Origin: Clostridiaceae bacterium
GTDB taxonomy: Bacteria; Bacillota; Clostridia; Acetivibrionales; DUMB01
Direction of reading: 5' to 3'
Assembly (NCBI GenBank): GCA_012840085.1
Contig: DUMB01000006.1
Location: 49,302-113,301 of the forward strand
Length of the DNA: 64,000 nt
The notes beneath the pieces were generated by a model. That model worked only from the letters and a program-made list of their open reading frames with translations, had not been told where the DNA came from and ran no database searches. Numbering within the stretch: position 1 is the stretch's first letter; every line of letters starts with the position of its first letter. The position numbers and the translations under genes were made by a program. Positions 46,400-55,087 of the stretch are shown here, piece by piece.

Positions 46400-46654
46400 G
46401 AATTAGCCTCCCAAATCAATTTGTTGAGTCAGCATTTAACAATATGAATTCAGGGTGTGCTTCCTTTACGTTAGGCTCTTATTAACAGCATAGTACGGGG
46501 ATCAGGAAAATAGAACTTCAGGATATACACATTGCGAAGAATATAGAAATAAATAGAAAATATGCACTTTTCAACTGGAATTATGCTTTTTTACAGATAG
46601 ACAGTGTGGTATAATCAATATAAACAAAATAGCAAGAAATGGAGGAATTGGTTT

Positions 46655-47059
46655 ATGACAGAAGAAACAAGAGAAGTTATGAGAAAAGACAAAATCACAA
46701 TAGCAGATGAAGTAATTGCAACTATTGCAGGAATTGCAGCTTCGGGAGTCAGAGATGTTACTTCAATGAGCGGCAATATAGCAGATGGTATTGCCGGAAT
46801 GCTCGGAAAGAAGAATTTTAGTAAAGGCGTTAAGGTTGAAATGGGAGAAAAGGAAGTAGTTATAGATCTCTCAGTTATAGTTGAGTATGGCTGCAAAATA
46901 CATCATGTTGCACAGCAAATACAAAATAATGTAAGAGAAGCGGTAGAAGAGATGACGGGCATGGATGTAGTTGAGGTAAACGTTCATATAGTTGGTGTCA
47001 ACACAAGCAAAATTTTGAAAAAAGACGGGGAAGACAGTATAAAAGTGATTGAAGAATAA
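46655..47059 (+). CDS. Asp23/Gls24-family envelope stress protein
   Basis: About 134 residues of a single Asp23/Gls24 domain: ITIADEVIATIAGIAASGVR, VKVEMGEKEVVIDLSVIVEYG, AQQIQNNVREAVEEMTGMDV and VEVNVHIVGV. Such proteins are cytosolic or membrane-associated and linked to alkaline or envelope stress. The ATG at 46655 follows GGAGGAATTG; an upstream in-frame start at 46604 has no site. A TATAAT-like -10 lies at about 46609. Confidence 0.92.
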   Translation: MTEETREVMRKDKITIADEVIATIAGIAASGVRDVTSMSGNIADGIAGMLGKKNFSKGVKVEMGEKEVVIDLSVIVEYGCKIHHVAQQIQNNVREAVEEMTGMDVVEVNVHIVGVNTSKILKKDGEDSIKVIEE

Positions 47060-47196
47060 TTTACACATATTACAATGAGTTTAATAAAGTAGCTGTGAAA
47101 TAATAAATATAAATATTTATCAACATATATTTTTGCTGTGCTGATGAATGATGGAGTATAGTTGTTCCATTAACCTGACCTATGAGGAATGTCGCT

Positions 47197-48213
47197 ATGA
47201 AAAGAAGGTTATTGAACATTTTTATAGTTATAGCATCTTCTGTTATTTTGGTTGTGCTTGCTTTTTCTGCAAACGGTTTGGATGAGATGCTTAACTTTAT
47301 TAAAAACATAAATTACTCCTGGATTGTAGCCGGGTTTTTTTGCATATTTTTATACTGGTGTACTGATGCCCTGGTAATCCAGACAGTAATGGCTGCTTTA
47401 TACGAGAGACGTACTTTTACCAACCTTCTTAAAGTGACATTGATAGGTCAGTTTTTTAATTCAATTACTCCCTTTGCAACAGGAGGTCCTCCTGCACAAG
47501 TTTTTGCCATGCAAAAAATGGGTATAAGCGGTGGACATGCAGCATCAGCTCTTATTATTAAGTCTGTTTCCTATCAAATGACGGTTTTTATTTATACGCT
47601 TATGTCATATATTTTTAAAGGTAACTTGTTTGTGCAGAAAATAAATAACTTTTCTGCACTGTTTTTTGCCGGATCGCTTGCAAATTTAATGATGATATTA
47701 TTCTATGGGTTATTTATCTACAAGAGATCAGCAGCTGAAAAGTTGATATCGCTATGCCTTAAAATCGTTTCAAGGATAAAGATTGTTAGCAGCCCTGATA
47801 AGATTAAAAGAAAACTGGACATTGAACTGGAAAGGTTTAGTGACGGTGCGGCTGTACTGAGAAATAAATTCGATATGCTTATCAGGGTATTTACACTCCA
47901 ACTGGTTCAACTTACATTCCTTTATGCAGTGCCTTATTTCATTAAATTAGCGGTGGAACCAGGATATATAAATATTGGTGACATGATTGCAGCCCAATCC
48001 TTTGTTACCATGATATCATCTTTTGTACCGCTTCCCGGTTCTATTGGAGGAGCTGAAGGAATAAGCTATGTATTTTTCGGCGTATTTTTCAGTAAAAATA
48101 TACTGTTTCATGTAATACTGATTTGGAGGTTAATCACATACTACTCCAATATAGTTATCGGAGGAGTTGTTTCTGTAACAGCTTCCGGAAAGCTTGTTAA
48201 ACCGGCTCATTAA
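47197..48213 (+). CDS. Flippase-like integral membrane protein (UPF0104/YbhN, MprF N-terminal type)
   Basis: About 338 residues with eight or more hydrophobic segments. Signatures of the lysylphosphatidylglycerol-synthetase membrane domain are present: GQFFNSITPFATGGPPAQVFAM and SFVPLPGSIGGAEGISYVFF. There is no C-terminal aminoacyl-transfer domain, so it is a stand-alone lipid-flippase-like protein. The lipid is unknown. The ATG at 47197 has GAGGA at 8 bases; an earlier in-frame ATG at 47182 is less likely. Confidence 0.88.
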   Translation: MKRRLLNIFIVIASSVILVVLAFSANGLDEMLNFIKNINYSWIVAGFFCIFLYWCTDALVIQTVMAALYERRTFTNLLKVTLIGQFFNSITPFATGGPPAQVFAMQKMGISGGHAASALIIKSVSYQMTVFIYTLMSYIFKGNLFVQKINNFSALFFAGSLANLMMILFYGLFIYKRSAAEKLISLCLKIVSRIKIVSSPDKIKRKLDIELERFSDGAAVLRNKFDMLIRVFTLQLVQLTFLYAVPYFIKLAVEPGYINIGDMIAAQSFVTMISSFVPLPGSIGGAEGISYVFFGVFFSKNILFHVILIWRLITYYSNIVIGGVVSVTASGKLVKPAH

Positions 48214-48229
48214 AACAACTTTAATATAA

Positions 48230-48255
48230 CTTGTTGTGCTGGTATTTTTTATCGC
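48230..48255 (+). repeat. Possible fragment of the dispersed ~112 bp repeat
   Basis: TAACTTGTTGTGCTGGTATT matches the left terminal sequence of the repeat (TAACTTGTTGTGCCGGCATT in the 49099-49211 copy) at 18 of 20 positions. The rest of the element is missing here. Confidence 0.45.
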
Positions 48256-48309
48256 CTGTTTGCTTATCCATAAATGTGGCAGGCGGCATATTCAAAGGAG
48301 GTTTTTTAT

Positions 48310-49086
48310 ATGCAAAAGGCTGTTGAAATACAGAGCCGCGGGCTGACACTGAGGGGAATGCTTCATGTGCCGGAATGCTGCGGTACGAAAGTTCCAATTG
48401 TACTCATATTCCATGGATTTACCGGAAACAAGATGGAACAGCATTTTATATTTGTAAAACTATCAAGGTTGCTGGAGAAAAACGGAATTGCCAGCTTAAG
48501 ATTTGACTTCGGAGGAAGCGGTGAAAGCGACGGAGATTTTATTGACATGACTCTGTCCGGTGAACTTCAGGATGCCAAGAATATTCTTGATTATGCGAAA
48601 ACCCTTGATTTCGTAGACGTTTCAAGAATTGGCATAGTAGGCCTGAGTATGGGTGGAGCTGTCGGAGGAATGCTGGCCGGAGAGCGCAAGGAGGATATAC
48701 GCACTGTTTGCTTATGGGCACCGGCTGGAAACATGAGAGAAAAGGTATTGTCACAGTACTGTGAACCAAACATCTCAATGCTTGAAAAATACGGGTATGT
48801 TGATCTGGGTGGTTTGCTGCTGGGAAAGAACTTTGTTGAGGATATAAAAACAATAGATATAGTAGGAAAATCTGCAGCATATGATAAGAATGTGCTTATT
48901 CTGCATGGGGATAAAGATGCATCGGTGCCGGTAGAAACATCTGACAGATATCTTGAAGTGTTTGGGGAAAGATGCCTCCTGCATATTGTAAAAGATGCAG
49001 ACCACACATTTAACAACAGGCACTGGGAGGAGGAAGTGCTTGAGCACACTGTTGCATATTTGAAGGATGAACTTCAGACACCTTAG
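48310..49086 (+). CDS. Alpha/beta hydrolase (serine aminopeptidase/esterase type)
   Basis: About 258 residues. The oxyanion region VLIFHGFTGNK, nucleophile elbow GLSMGGAVGG, acid in LHGDKDASVPVE and His in DADHTFNNRHW give a complete Ser-Asp-His triad. It resembles clostridial cinnamoyl-ester-hydrolase-like and YtxM-type small hydrolases; the substrate is unknown. The ATG at 48310 follows AAAGGAGG at a good distance; the in-frame ATG at 48274 does not. Confidence 0.9.
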   Translation: MQKAVEIQSRGLTLRGMLHVPECCGTKVPIVLIFHGFTGNKMEQHFIFVKLSRLLEKNGIASLRFDFGGSGESDGDFIDMTLSGELQDAKNILDYAKTLDFVDVSRIGIVGLSMGGAVGGMLAGERKEDIRTVCLWAPAGNMREKVLSQYCEPNISMLEKYGYVDLGGLLLGKNFVEDIKTIDIVGKSAAYDKNVLILHGDKDASVPVETSDRYLEVFGERCLLHIVKDADHTFNNRHWEEEVLEHTVAYLKDELQTP

Positions 49087-49098
49087 AATTTTTACTTA

Positions 49099-49211
49099 AA
49101 CTTGTTGTGCCAGGCAGTGAGACAGCATTGTAGGGAAGAGCTTTGGAGCTGGTTTTTATTGGCTCTTAAGCCCGGAACTTCTGTTATCGAAATGCCGGCA
49201 CAACAAGTTAA
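49099..49211 (-). repeat. Dispersed ~112 bp repeat, copy B
   Basis: The element is flanked by near-perfect 17-bp terminal inverted repeats: AACTTGTTGTGCC(A)GGCA on the left and TGCCGGCACAACAAGTT on the right. Its interior in reverse complement aligns with 949-1059 throughout. It lies between an alpha/beta hydrolase gene and a PspC gene and has no reading frame. Confidence 0.8.
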
Positions 49212-49324
49212 TAAAAAATGTGTAAATTATAAGACTTTTTCCGATGAACTCCGTATTATTAATTGAAAGCAGATATTAAAATAAGAAAAATATAAATTTT
49301 ATCATAGGTGAAAGGAGTATTATT

Positions 49325-49771
49325 GTGGAAAAACGTCTTTACCGTTCAAAAAGCAACAGAGTTTTGGCAGGTGTCTGTGGGGGAATCGCGGAGTATTTTA
49401 ATATTGACCCTACGATAGTAAGAATTATATGGGTTGTAATAGGCCTTACCTATGGTGCTGGTATAATAGCATATATTATTGCGTCTATTATAATCCCTGA
49501 TAGAAAGTTTGACTCATCATACAATGCATGGAACGAACAATCAAAAAATGAGGATTTTGAGCCGGGTTTTAATCCAAATGACTGGAAGCAGGAGCCCAAA
49601 CATGATACTGAAAAAAGCAGGAATACAGTTGGAATAATACTAATTGCAATTGGCTTAATATTTCTGGCAAGACAGCTTTTCAACTGGCTTGATTTAAAAG
49701 TGATTTTGCCGTTGATATTTATTATAGCGGGTGCTTTCCTGATATTTAACAGCAGGAGGAATCCACAATGA
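49325..49771 (+). CDS. PspC-domain membrane protein
   Basis: 148 residues. The N-terminal PspC domain (RLYRSKSNRVLAGVCGGIAE, YFNIDPTIVRIIWVVIGLTY) includes the first membrane helix. A hydrophilic linker (about 60-95) and two more hydrophobic segments follow. PspC proteins act in membrane-stress responses. The GTG at 49325 follows GAAAGGAG. The stop overlaps the start of the next gene by 4 bases, so the pair is coupled. Confidence 0.9.
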   Translation: MEKRLYRSKSNRVLAGVCGGIAEYFNIDPTIVRIIWVVIGLTYGAGIIAYIIASIIIPDRKFDSSYNAWNEQSKNEDFEPGFNPNDWKQEPKHDTEKSRNTVGIILIAIGLIFLARQLFNWLDLKVILPLIFIIAGAFLIFNSRRNPQ

Positions 49772-50667
49772 AAAGTAAGGGTATAGGCATCGGTATTTTC
49801 CTTCTGCTTGCTGGGGTTTTTCTGCTGCTGATTAATTTGAGAATTATCAATTGGTCGATATTTTACGCTATCGTTGATTTGTGGCCTCTTTTTCTTGTGG
49901 CTATAGGAATTAATATTATAGCGGGAAAAAGGCAGGCCATAAAAATAATAACATGGGTGCTTTTGCTGGCTGTATTCGTAACCTATGGTTATATAAACAG
50001 GGGAAAATATAACCGCAACAATGCACAGGATGGAAACAGGGTATATACTGTAGAGAAACTTGCTGAAACCGAAAAAGGTGATTTGAAGCTTTCACTGGGA
50101 GGCCTGAGTTTCAATATTGGACCGGAAAGAGATTACCTGTTGGAAGGGGTGGCGACAAAACCTGCAATAAAGTACTCCGTTGATTACGACGATGGCAACA
50201 GAATTGCACGCATAGATATTAAGCAGGCAAATGAAAGGTTCATTGTGGATAATGTGACAGGCCGGAACGGTTACAGCTACGAGCTCAATCTTAACGATAA
50301 TGTGAAATGGGATATTGATGCCAAGATAGGTGCTGTCAGCGGTACCATGGATTTGTCAGATATCAGAGTTGATGATCTTGATGCGGACCTGGGAGCAGGC
50401 AAGTTGGATATTATATTCGGTACGGCCAACGAAATAACCAATGTCAAAATAAACGCCGGAGCCTCAAAAGTTGGCCTTGTTTTTCCTGAAGAAGCGGGAG
50501 TCAGGCTTAAGGTCAAGGGTATGTTCAACAGTAATGATCTGGGGAATCTGAACTGGAAAGAGGAAGATGGATATTATATATCTCCAAATTATGATGAGGC
50601 CTTAAGCAAAATAAATGTCGATATTTCGATGGGCATAGGGCAGTTGTCAGTTGAAGTGAAGAAATAG
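49768..50667 (+). CDS. LiaF/DUF5668-like membrane protein with toastrack-type domain
   Basis: 299 residues. Three short hydrophobic segments in the first ~75 residues (GIGIFLLLAGVFLLLINLRI, LWPLFLVAIGINIIAG, ITWVLLLAVFVTYGY) match the LiaI/LiaF-type membrane module. The rest (about 90-299) is a beta-rich repetitive domain (LGGLSFNIG, DIDAKIGAVSGTMDLSDI, DADLGAGKLDIIF, DISMGIGQLSVEV) of the DUF4097/LiaF C-terminal kind. Together with PspC it suggests a cell-envelope stress pair; no adjacent two-component system is present. Confidence 0.85.
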   Translation: MKSKGIGIGIFLLLAGVFLLLINLRIINWSIFYAIVDLWPLFLVAIGINIIAGKRQAIKIITWVLLLAVFVTYGYINRGKYNRNNAQDGNRVYTVEKLAETEKGDLKLSLGGLSFNIGPERDYLLEGVATKPAIKYSVDYDDGNRIARIDIKQANERFIVDNVTGRNGYSYELNLNDNVKWDIDAKIGAVSGTMDLSDIRVDDLDADLGAGKLDIIFGTANEITNVKINAGASKVGLVFPEEAGVRLKVKGMFNSNDLGNLNWKEEDGYYISPNYDEALSKINVDISMGIGQLSVEVKK

Positions 50668-50710
50668 GTAAATGCGATAGGGAACCATTTTTTCTTGCCG
50701 CTTATTATTC

Positions 50711-50762
50711 GGATATATTAATAGGATATATTAATAAGAAATATTAATAAGAAATACTAATA
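50711..50762. repeat. Tandem repeat, four 13-bp units
   Basis: Two exact GGATATATTAATA units are followed by AGAAATATTAATA and AGAAATACTAATA, in perfect 13-base register, just before a terminator hairpin. Confidence 0.85.
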
Positions 50763-50764
50763 AG

Positions 50765-50797
50765 AATTTCCACTTGGTATATGTGGAAATTTTTTTA
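50765..50797 (+). terminator. Terminator after the PspC/LiaF-like operon
   Basis: The AATTTCCAC/GTGGAAATT stem is followed by T7. Confidence 0.9.
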
Positions 50798-50883
50798 TGG
50801 GCAGTTCTGGTGCATGTTGAAATATAAGTATTTGTAGACTGTGATATTTCTTGAAATAATAAATACTGGAGGTGTTTAAAAAA

Positions 50884-51750
50884 ATGAACAATGATTTAAT
50901 AAAAGAGGAACAAAATGAAAATGATACAAATGATACAGAAATTAAAGGATCGGAAGTAGTGTACAATCCGGAAAAGGATTTTTATAGAGGTATGAGCGGT
51001 GAATTAAGATTTAAAGCAGAAGGACTCTTTAAAAAAGCAAAGGAAAAGGGAATATCAATTGAGGAAGTCAGCATTGATATTCTTAAGGAGAACCAGGTGG
51101 ATTTTCCATGGATAGGTGTCATTGACCTGCCCGCATATATTGTTGAAGTTAAAGGACGTGACATACAGACAGGGCAGACGGTGGTAGACTGCAAACAAAT
51201 TGACTATTATAACAGGTATCAGAAGTATTTGGTAGAAAAAATCCAATCAAAAAAGACAGCGCTCTTATCTGAACAGGATATGTTTGATATAGGAAAAAAC
51301 TTGATTGCTGATAAGGAATTTGGAATTGAGAAGACCATTACCGGTGCCTGTGACAGGGTAATAAGAAAGCTTATGGGAGAGAATGACTGGCTTTATCCGG
51401 AAGAAATAAGGCTTCTTGATGAAGAATTTGATACTGTTCAAAAAGCAATAGCCGAGGAAAGAGAGAGAAGAAGGGCGGAATTTGCCACGCCGTATAAAAA
51501 AGCCACCGAAAGGCAGATAAACTACCTGAAGGCCAGGATTAAGAATTTAGGTATGGATCCGGAGAATGAAAAGGTCATGAAGGAAGTGTTGCGCCAGGCA
51601 GGGTTTGGTTCTGTTGATGTAGGAGAGCTAAGTACTTCCAGTATGAGTAAATTAATAGACGGTATTAATGAAGTAATTCCCAAAGTCAGAGAAGAGCTGT
51701 CAAGACAGGAAGAACCAGACAGTAAAAATACAAATACGGATTTAAATTGA
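50884..51750 (+). CDS. Unrecognised cytosolic protein with a C-terminal helical domain
   Basis: About 288 residues, hydrophilic. The N-terminal ~130 residues (MSGELRFKAEGLFKKAKEKG, FPWIGVIDLPAYIVEVKGRD, DIQTGQTVVDCKQIDYYNRY) look alpha/beta. A middle segment (GIEKTITGACDRVIRKLMGE) leads to a charged helix, and the C-terminus (KKATERQINYLKARIKNLGM, SSMSKLIDGINEVIPK) resembles small helical domains found at the ends of phage-type single-strand annealing proteins. That resemblance is from memory and weak. The ATG at 50884 has GGAGGTG at 9 bases; the GTG at 50872 lies inside that site. Function unknown. Confidence 0.75.
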   Translation: MNNDLIKEEQNENDTNDTEIKGSEVVYNPEKDFYRGMSGELRFKAEGLFKKAKEKGISIEEVSIDILKENQVDFPWIGVIDLPAYIVEVKGRDIQTGQTVVDCKQIDYYNRYQKYLVEKIQSKKTALLSEQDMFDIGKNLIADKEFGIEKTITGACDRVIRKLMGENDWLYPEEIRLLDEEFDTVQKAIAEERERRRAEFATPYKKATERQINYLKARIKNLGMDPENEKVMKEVLRQAGFGSVDVGELSTSSMSKLIDGINEVIPKVREELSRQEEPDSKNTNTDLN

Positions 51751-51907
51751 AACAAATTTTTAACATATTATTATTTTATTGAGGGCTTTAAATATAGTAT
51801 AATAAAATGAACGATTTTGTTGAAAAAATTAATATTAGTGTATACAAAAAGGAAATACAGCGAAAAAAGTAAATAATTTTTTCTAAGAGAGGGCTGAAAA
51901 GACAGAT

Positions 51908-52498
51908 ATGAAAGATATTATTCTCGCTTCTGCATCTCCAAGGAGGTATGAACTCTTAAAGCAGATAGGGCTGGAATTTGAGGTAGTCCCTTCCGATGTT
52001 GATGAAGATGCAGATACAATTCATGCCCCTGAAGAATTGGTAAAGGAACTTGCTTATAAAAAGGCTCTCAGTGTAGCAAAGATGTTAAACCGCCAATGCC
52101 CTGCAAGAGATGCTCTGGTAATTGGTGCTGATACAATAGTTGTGAAAGATGGTATTTTGGGAAAGCCGCAAAATGAGCAAAGCGCATATGAAATGCTTAA
52201 ATCTCTCGGAGGTGGGTGGCATGATGTGATTACCGGAATTTCGGTGGTCAGTTCATGCGACCTCCGGAGTTTTACGGACTTTGAAAAGACCCGTGTAAAG
52301 ATGCGTCCATTTGACGACAGAATTATACGAAACTATATAAATACCAGGGAGCCGCAGGACAAGGCTGGGGCGTACGGTATACAAGGAATGGGTGCATTGC
52401 TTGTTGAGAGGATAGAAGGCTGTTATTTCAATGTTGTTGGATTGCCTCTTTTCAAACTGAGCAGGGTGTTGGAGAAGTTTGGCGTATATGTGCTATGA
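51908..52498 (+). CDS. maf: Maf-family nucleotide pyrophosphatase
   Basis: 196 residues. Maf proteins hydrolyse nucleoside triphosphates, including modified ones, to monophosphates and are linked to septum control. The N-terminal SASPRRYELL (residues 6-15), the DTIVVKDGILGKPQNEQSA stretch and the KAGAYGIQGMGALLVERIEG segment are typical. The ATG follows GAGAGGG at a long spacing. It leads the mre-min cell-shape cluster. radC, often placed between maf and mreB in Firmicutes, is absent here. Confidence 0.93.
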   Translation: MKDIILASASPRRYELLKQIGLEFEVVPSDVDEDADTIHAPEELVKELAYKKALSVAKMLNRQCPARDALVIGADTIVVKDGILGKPQNEQSAYEMLKSLGGGWHDVITGISVVSSCDLRSFTDFEKTRVKMRPFDDRIIRNYINTREPQDKAGAYGIQGMGALLVERIEGCYFNVVGLPLFKLSRVLEKFGVYVL

Positions 52499-52619
52499 GT
52501 TGTTGAATTATTGGCAATAATTCAAACAAAAGGAGAGAAATTTGGTTAATATAAAGCAATTTATATAAACTTGATTATAAAGATATATAGTTAATTTGGA
52601 ATGTATTAGGAGGAAATAT

Positions 52620-53642
52620 ATGGGTATATTCGCAAGAGATATAGGAATTGACCTGGGAACGGCAAATACACTGGTACACGTAAAGGGTAAAGGAATAATA
52701 GTCAGAGAACCTTCAGTTGTTGCTATTAACAAGAAAACAAATACAATACTTGCTGTTGGCGATGATGCTAAGAACATGATAGGCAGAACACCCGGTGATA
52801 TAGTTGCCATAAGGCCTATGAAGGATGGTGTCATTGCTGATTTTGATGTTACAGAGAGCATGCTCAAGCATTTTATCCGTAGGGCTATAACCAAAGGAGT
52901 ATTTTCCAAACCGAGAGTCGTTATATGCGTTCCGTCAGGTGTTACCGAGGTAGAAAAAAGAGCGGTGGAAGAGGCCACAATTGCAGCTGGGGCTAAAGAG
53001 GCATATCTCATCGAAGAGCCTATGGCAGCAGCTATTGGAGCAAATCTTCCTGTTGAAGAGCCTTCAGGAAGCATGGTAGTGGATATTGGGGGAGGAACAA
53101 GTGAAGTTGCGGTTATTTCCCTTGGTGGAATAGTAACCAGCAAATCACTGAGAATAGCCGGTGACGAGCTTGATGAAGCTATTGTACACTATGTGAAAAA
53201 AGAATATAATTTAATGATAGGAGAAAGAACTGCAGAAGAAATTAAGATGACTATAGGTGCTGCATATCCAAAACCTAAAGAAGAGACAATGGAAGTACGG
53301 GGCAGAGATCTGGTGACAGGACTGCCTAAAAACCTTGTCATTACATCAACAGAAATCATGGAAGCATTGAAAGAGCCTATAAATGCCATAATAGATTCAA
53401 TTAAGTATACATTGGAAAAGACGCCCCCGGAACTTGCCGCAGATATTATGGACAGGGGAATAATGTTAACTGGAGGCGGTGCACTGTTAAGCGGATTGGA
53501 TAAACTTATAAATGAAGAGACAGGTATGCCTGTTTCCATTGCGGAAGATCCTCTTGATTGTGTTGTAAAAGGAGCAGGAAAAGTTCTTGAAGAGATAGAG
53601 ACACTGAAGAAGGTATTGATTTCTCCTAAGAAACTGAAATGA
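52620..53642 (+). CDS. mreB: Rod shape-determining protein MreB
   Basis: 340 residues, actin-like ATPase that organises lateral wall synthesis at the membrane. Phosphate-binding loops [17 protein letters not shown] (phosphate 1) and [19 protein letters not shown] (phosphate 2), plus the adenosine motif [15 protein letters not shown], are intact. The N-terminal MGIFARD resembles the amphipathic membrane-binding start. The ATG at 52620 follows AGGAGG; an in-frame ATG at 52596 lacks a site. mreC and mreD follow. Confidence 0.97.
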   Translation: MGIFARDIGIDLGTANTLVHVKGKGIIVREPSVVAINKKTNTILAVGDDAKNMIGRTPGDIVAIRPMKDGVIADFDVTESMLKHFIRRAITKGVFSKPRVVICVPSGVTEVEKRAVEEATIAAGAKEAYLIEEPMAAAIGANLPVEEPSGSMVVDIGGGTSEVAVISLGGIVTSKSLRIAGDELDEAIVHYVKKEYNLMIGERTAEEIKMTIGAAYPKPKEETMEVRGRDLVTGLPKNLVITSTEIMEALKEPINAIIDSIKYTLEKTPPELAADIMDRGIMLTGGGALLSGLDKLINEETGMPVSIAEDPLDCVVKGAGKVLEEIETLKKVLISPKKLK

Positions 53643-53674
53643 GTCATACTGCGTGAGGAAAGGGGATTCATCCT

Positions 53675-54496
53675 TTGCTGAATCTTATTAAAAGCAAAGT
53701 ATTTTTGATTATATTATTAACGATAGTTCTTCTGGTCACTATTGCATTGACAGCAAACAGCAACAGTAAGCTGAACTGGATTGGAAACATCTTAAGTGTT
53801 CCGCTTTCACCGGTTCAGAAGCTGTTTTCGGCTGCAGGCCAGAAAATAGATGAGGCTGTTTCTTTTTTTAAGGATATAGAGGCTATTAAAACTGAAAATG
53901 AGGAACTAAGGAAAAGGGTCAGCGAACTTGAGAGGGAAAACAGAGAACTGGAAGCATTCAGGGAAAAAAATGAGGAACTGAGGAAAGCTTTGAACCTGAA
54001 AGACAGATTCTCAGATTATACTGTGATTGGCAGCAATGTCATTGCTAAAGATGCTGGAAACTGGTTTGATATTTTCAGGATAGATGTTGGTACAAGAGAC
54101 GGGATAAAGGCTGATATGCCGGTAGTTACAAATAGCAGGGGTCTTGTTGGAAGAATTTTGACAGCCGACGTTACTTCATCCAAAGTTATTTCTATTATTG
54201 ATGAAGACAGCCAGGTAGCCGGATGGATTTCCAAATCGGGCGGCCATGTTATTGTAAGAGGTGATTTTACACTTAAGGATGAAGGGTTATGTCGCATGGA
54301 TTATATTGCAGGGGATATAGATGTTGAAGTTGGGGATATAATCGAGACTTCCGGGTTGGGGGGTATTTATCCTAAAGGAATCGTTATTGGTGAAGTTAAG
54401 GAAATCAGGATGATCAACAGCGAATTTAACAGATATGCAATTATCGAACCTGCAGTCGATTTTAAAGGACTGGAAGAGGTTTATGTTTTAAAATAA
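53675..54496 (+). CDS. mreC: Rod shape-determining protein MreC
   Basis: 273 residues. One N-terminal membrane helix (about 8-26) is followed by a coiled coil (KTENEELRKRVSELERENRE, about 65-110) and the extracytoplasmic beta-rich MreC domain (VIGSNVIAKDAGNWFDIFRI, GLVGRILTADVTSSKVISII). It links MreB to the elongasome. A TTG start is used at 53675, with AGGAAAGGGG upstream. It ends directly before mreD. Confidence 0.94.
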   Translation: MLNLIKSKVFLIILLTIVLLVTIALTANSNSKLNWIGNILSVPLSPVQKLFSAAGQKIDEAVSFFKDIEAIKTENEELRKRVSELERENRELEAFREKNEELRKALNLKDRFSDYTVIGSNVIAKDAGNWFDIFRIDVGTRDGIKADMPVVTNSRGLVGRILTADVTSSKVISIIDEDSQVAGWISKSGGHVIVRGDFTLKDEGLCRMDYIAGDIDVEVGDIIETSGLGGIYPKGIVIGEVKEIRMINSEFNRYAIIEPAVDFKGLEEVYVLK

Positions 54497-55042
54497 GTGA
54501 AATATCAGATGAGGTCAATGATTGGGAAAATGAAAATAAAATTACCGGTCTATACTGTCTGTATAATTGTGATTATATTGCTTCAATCGACAGTATTGGA
54601 CTATATTAAAATTTATAATGTAAAGCCCAATTTAATAATTGTTTTCACGGTATCGGTAGCACTCCTCAATGGAAACATTGAAGGTGCTATAGTTGGCTTT
54701 TTCGCAGGATTGGCGCAGGATATAGCTACAGGTAAACTAATAGGTTTTTACGCTCTTATAGGATTATACCTTGGACTGGCTGTTGGTTCAATCAATAAAA
54801 GGTTATACAGAGATAATATATTTGTTGTAATTTTTTTTACCTTTATTTCAACAATAGTTTACGAAAGCGCAGTCTATTTTTTGTGGTCCTTCAGAAGTAT
54901 AATAAACGGGCAGATAAATTTGCTTTATCCTCTTAAAGCGGTTATTTTGCCTGAAGCAGTTTATAACAGCGCAATTTCAGTGTTCGTTTACATATTTGTG
55001 ATTAAGCTGACCAGGACCTTTGAAGAGACTGAAAGAACGTAA
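54497..55042 (+). CDS. mreD: Rod shape-determining protein MreD
   Basis: 181 residues, five hydrophobic segments, typical MreD length. The segment FFAGLAQDIATGKLIGFYAL is the best family match. The GTG at 54497 directly abuts the mreC stop codon; downstream ATGs at 54512 or 54521 (with GAGG nearby) are alternative starts. It is coupled to mreC and followed by mrdA. Confidence 0.88.
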   Translation: MKYQMRSMIGKMKIKLPVYTVCIIVIILLQSTVLDYIKIYNVKPNLIIVFTVSVALLNGNIEGAIVGFFAGLAQDIATGKLIGFYALIGLYLGLAVGSINKRLYRDNIFVVIFFTFISTIVYESAVYFLWSFRSIINGQINLLYPLKAVILPEAVYNSAISVFVYIFVIKLTRTFEETERT

Positions 55043-55087
55043 CTTTAATATTGATAATGCAAGAAGAAGTAAAGGTGGGTAATTCAC

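Noticed and set aside
53189..53671. Long minus-strand frame opposite mreB
   Set aside because: Antisense shadow of a highly conserved gene; low-complexity Ser-rich content.
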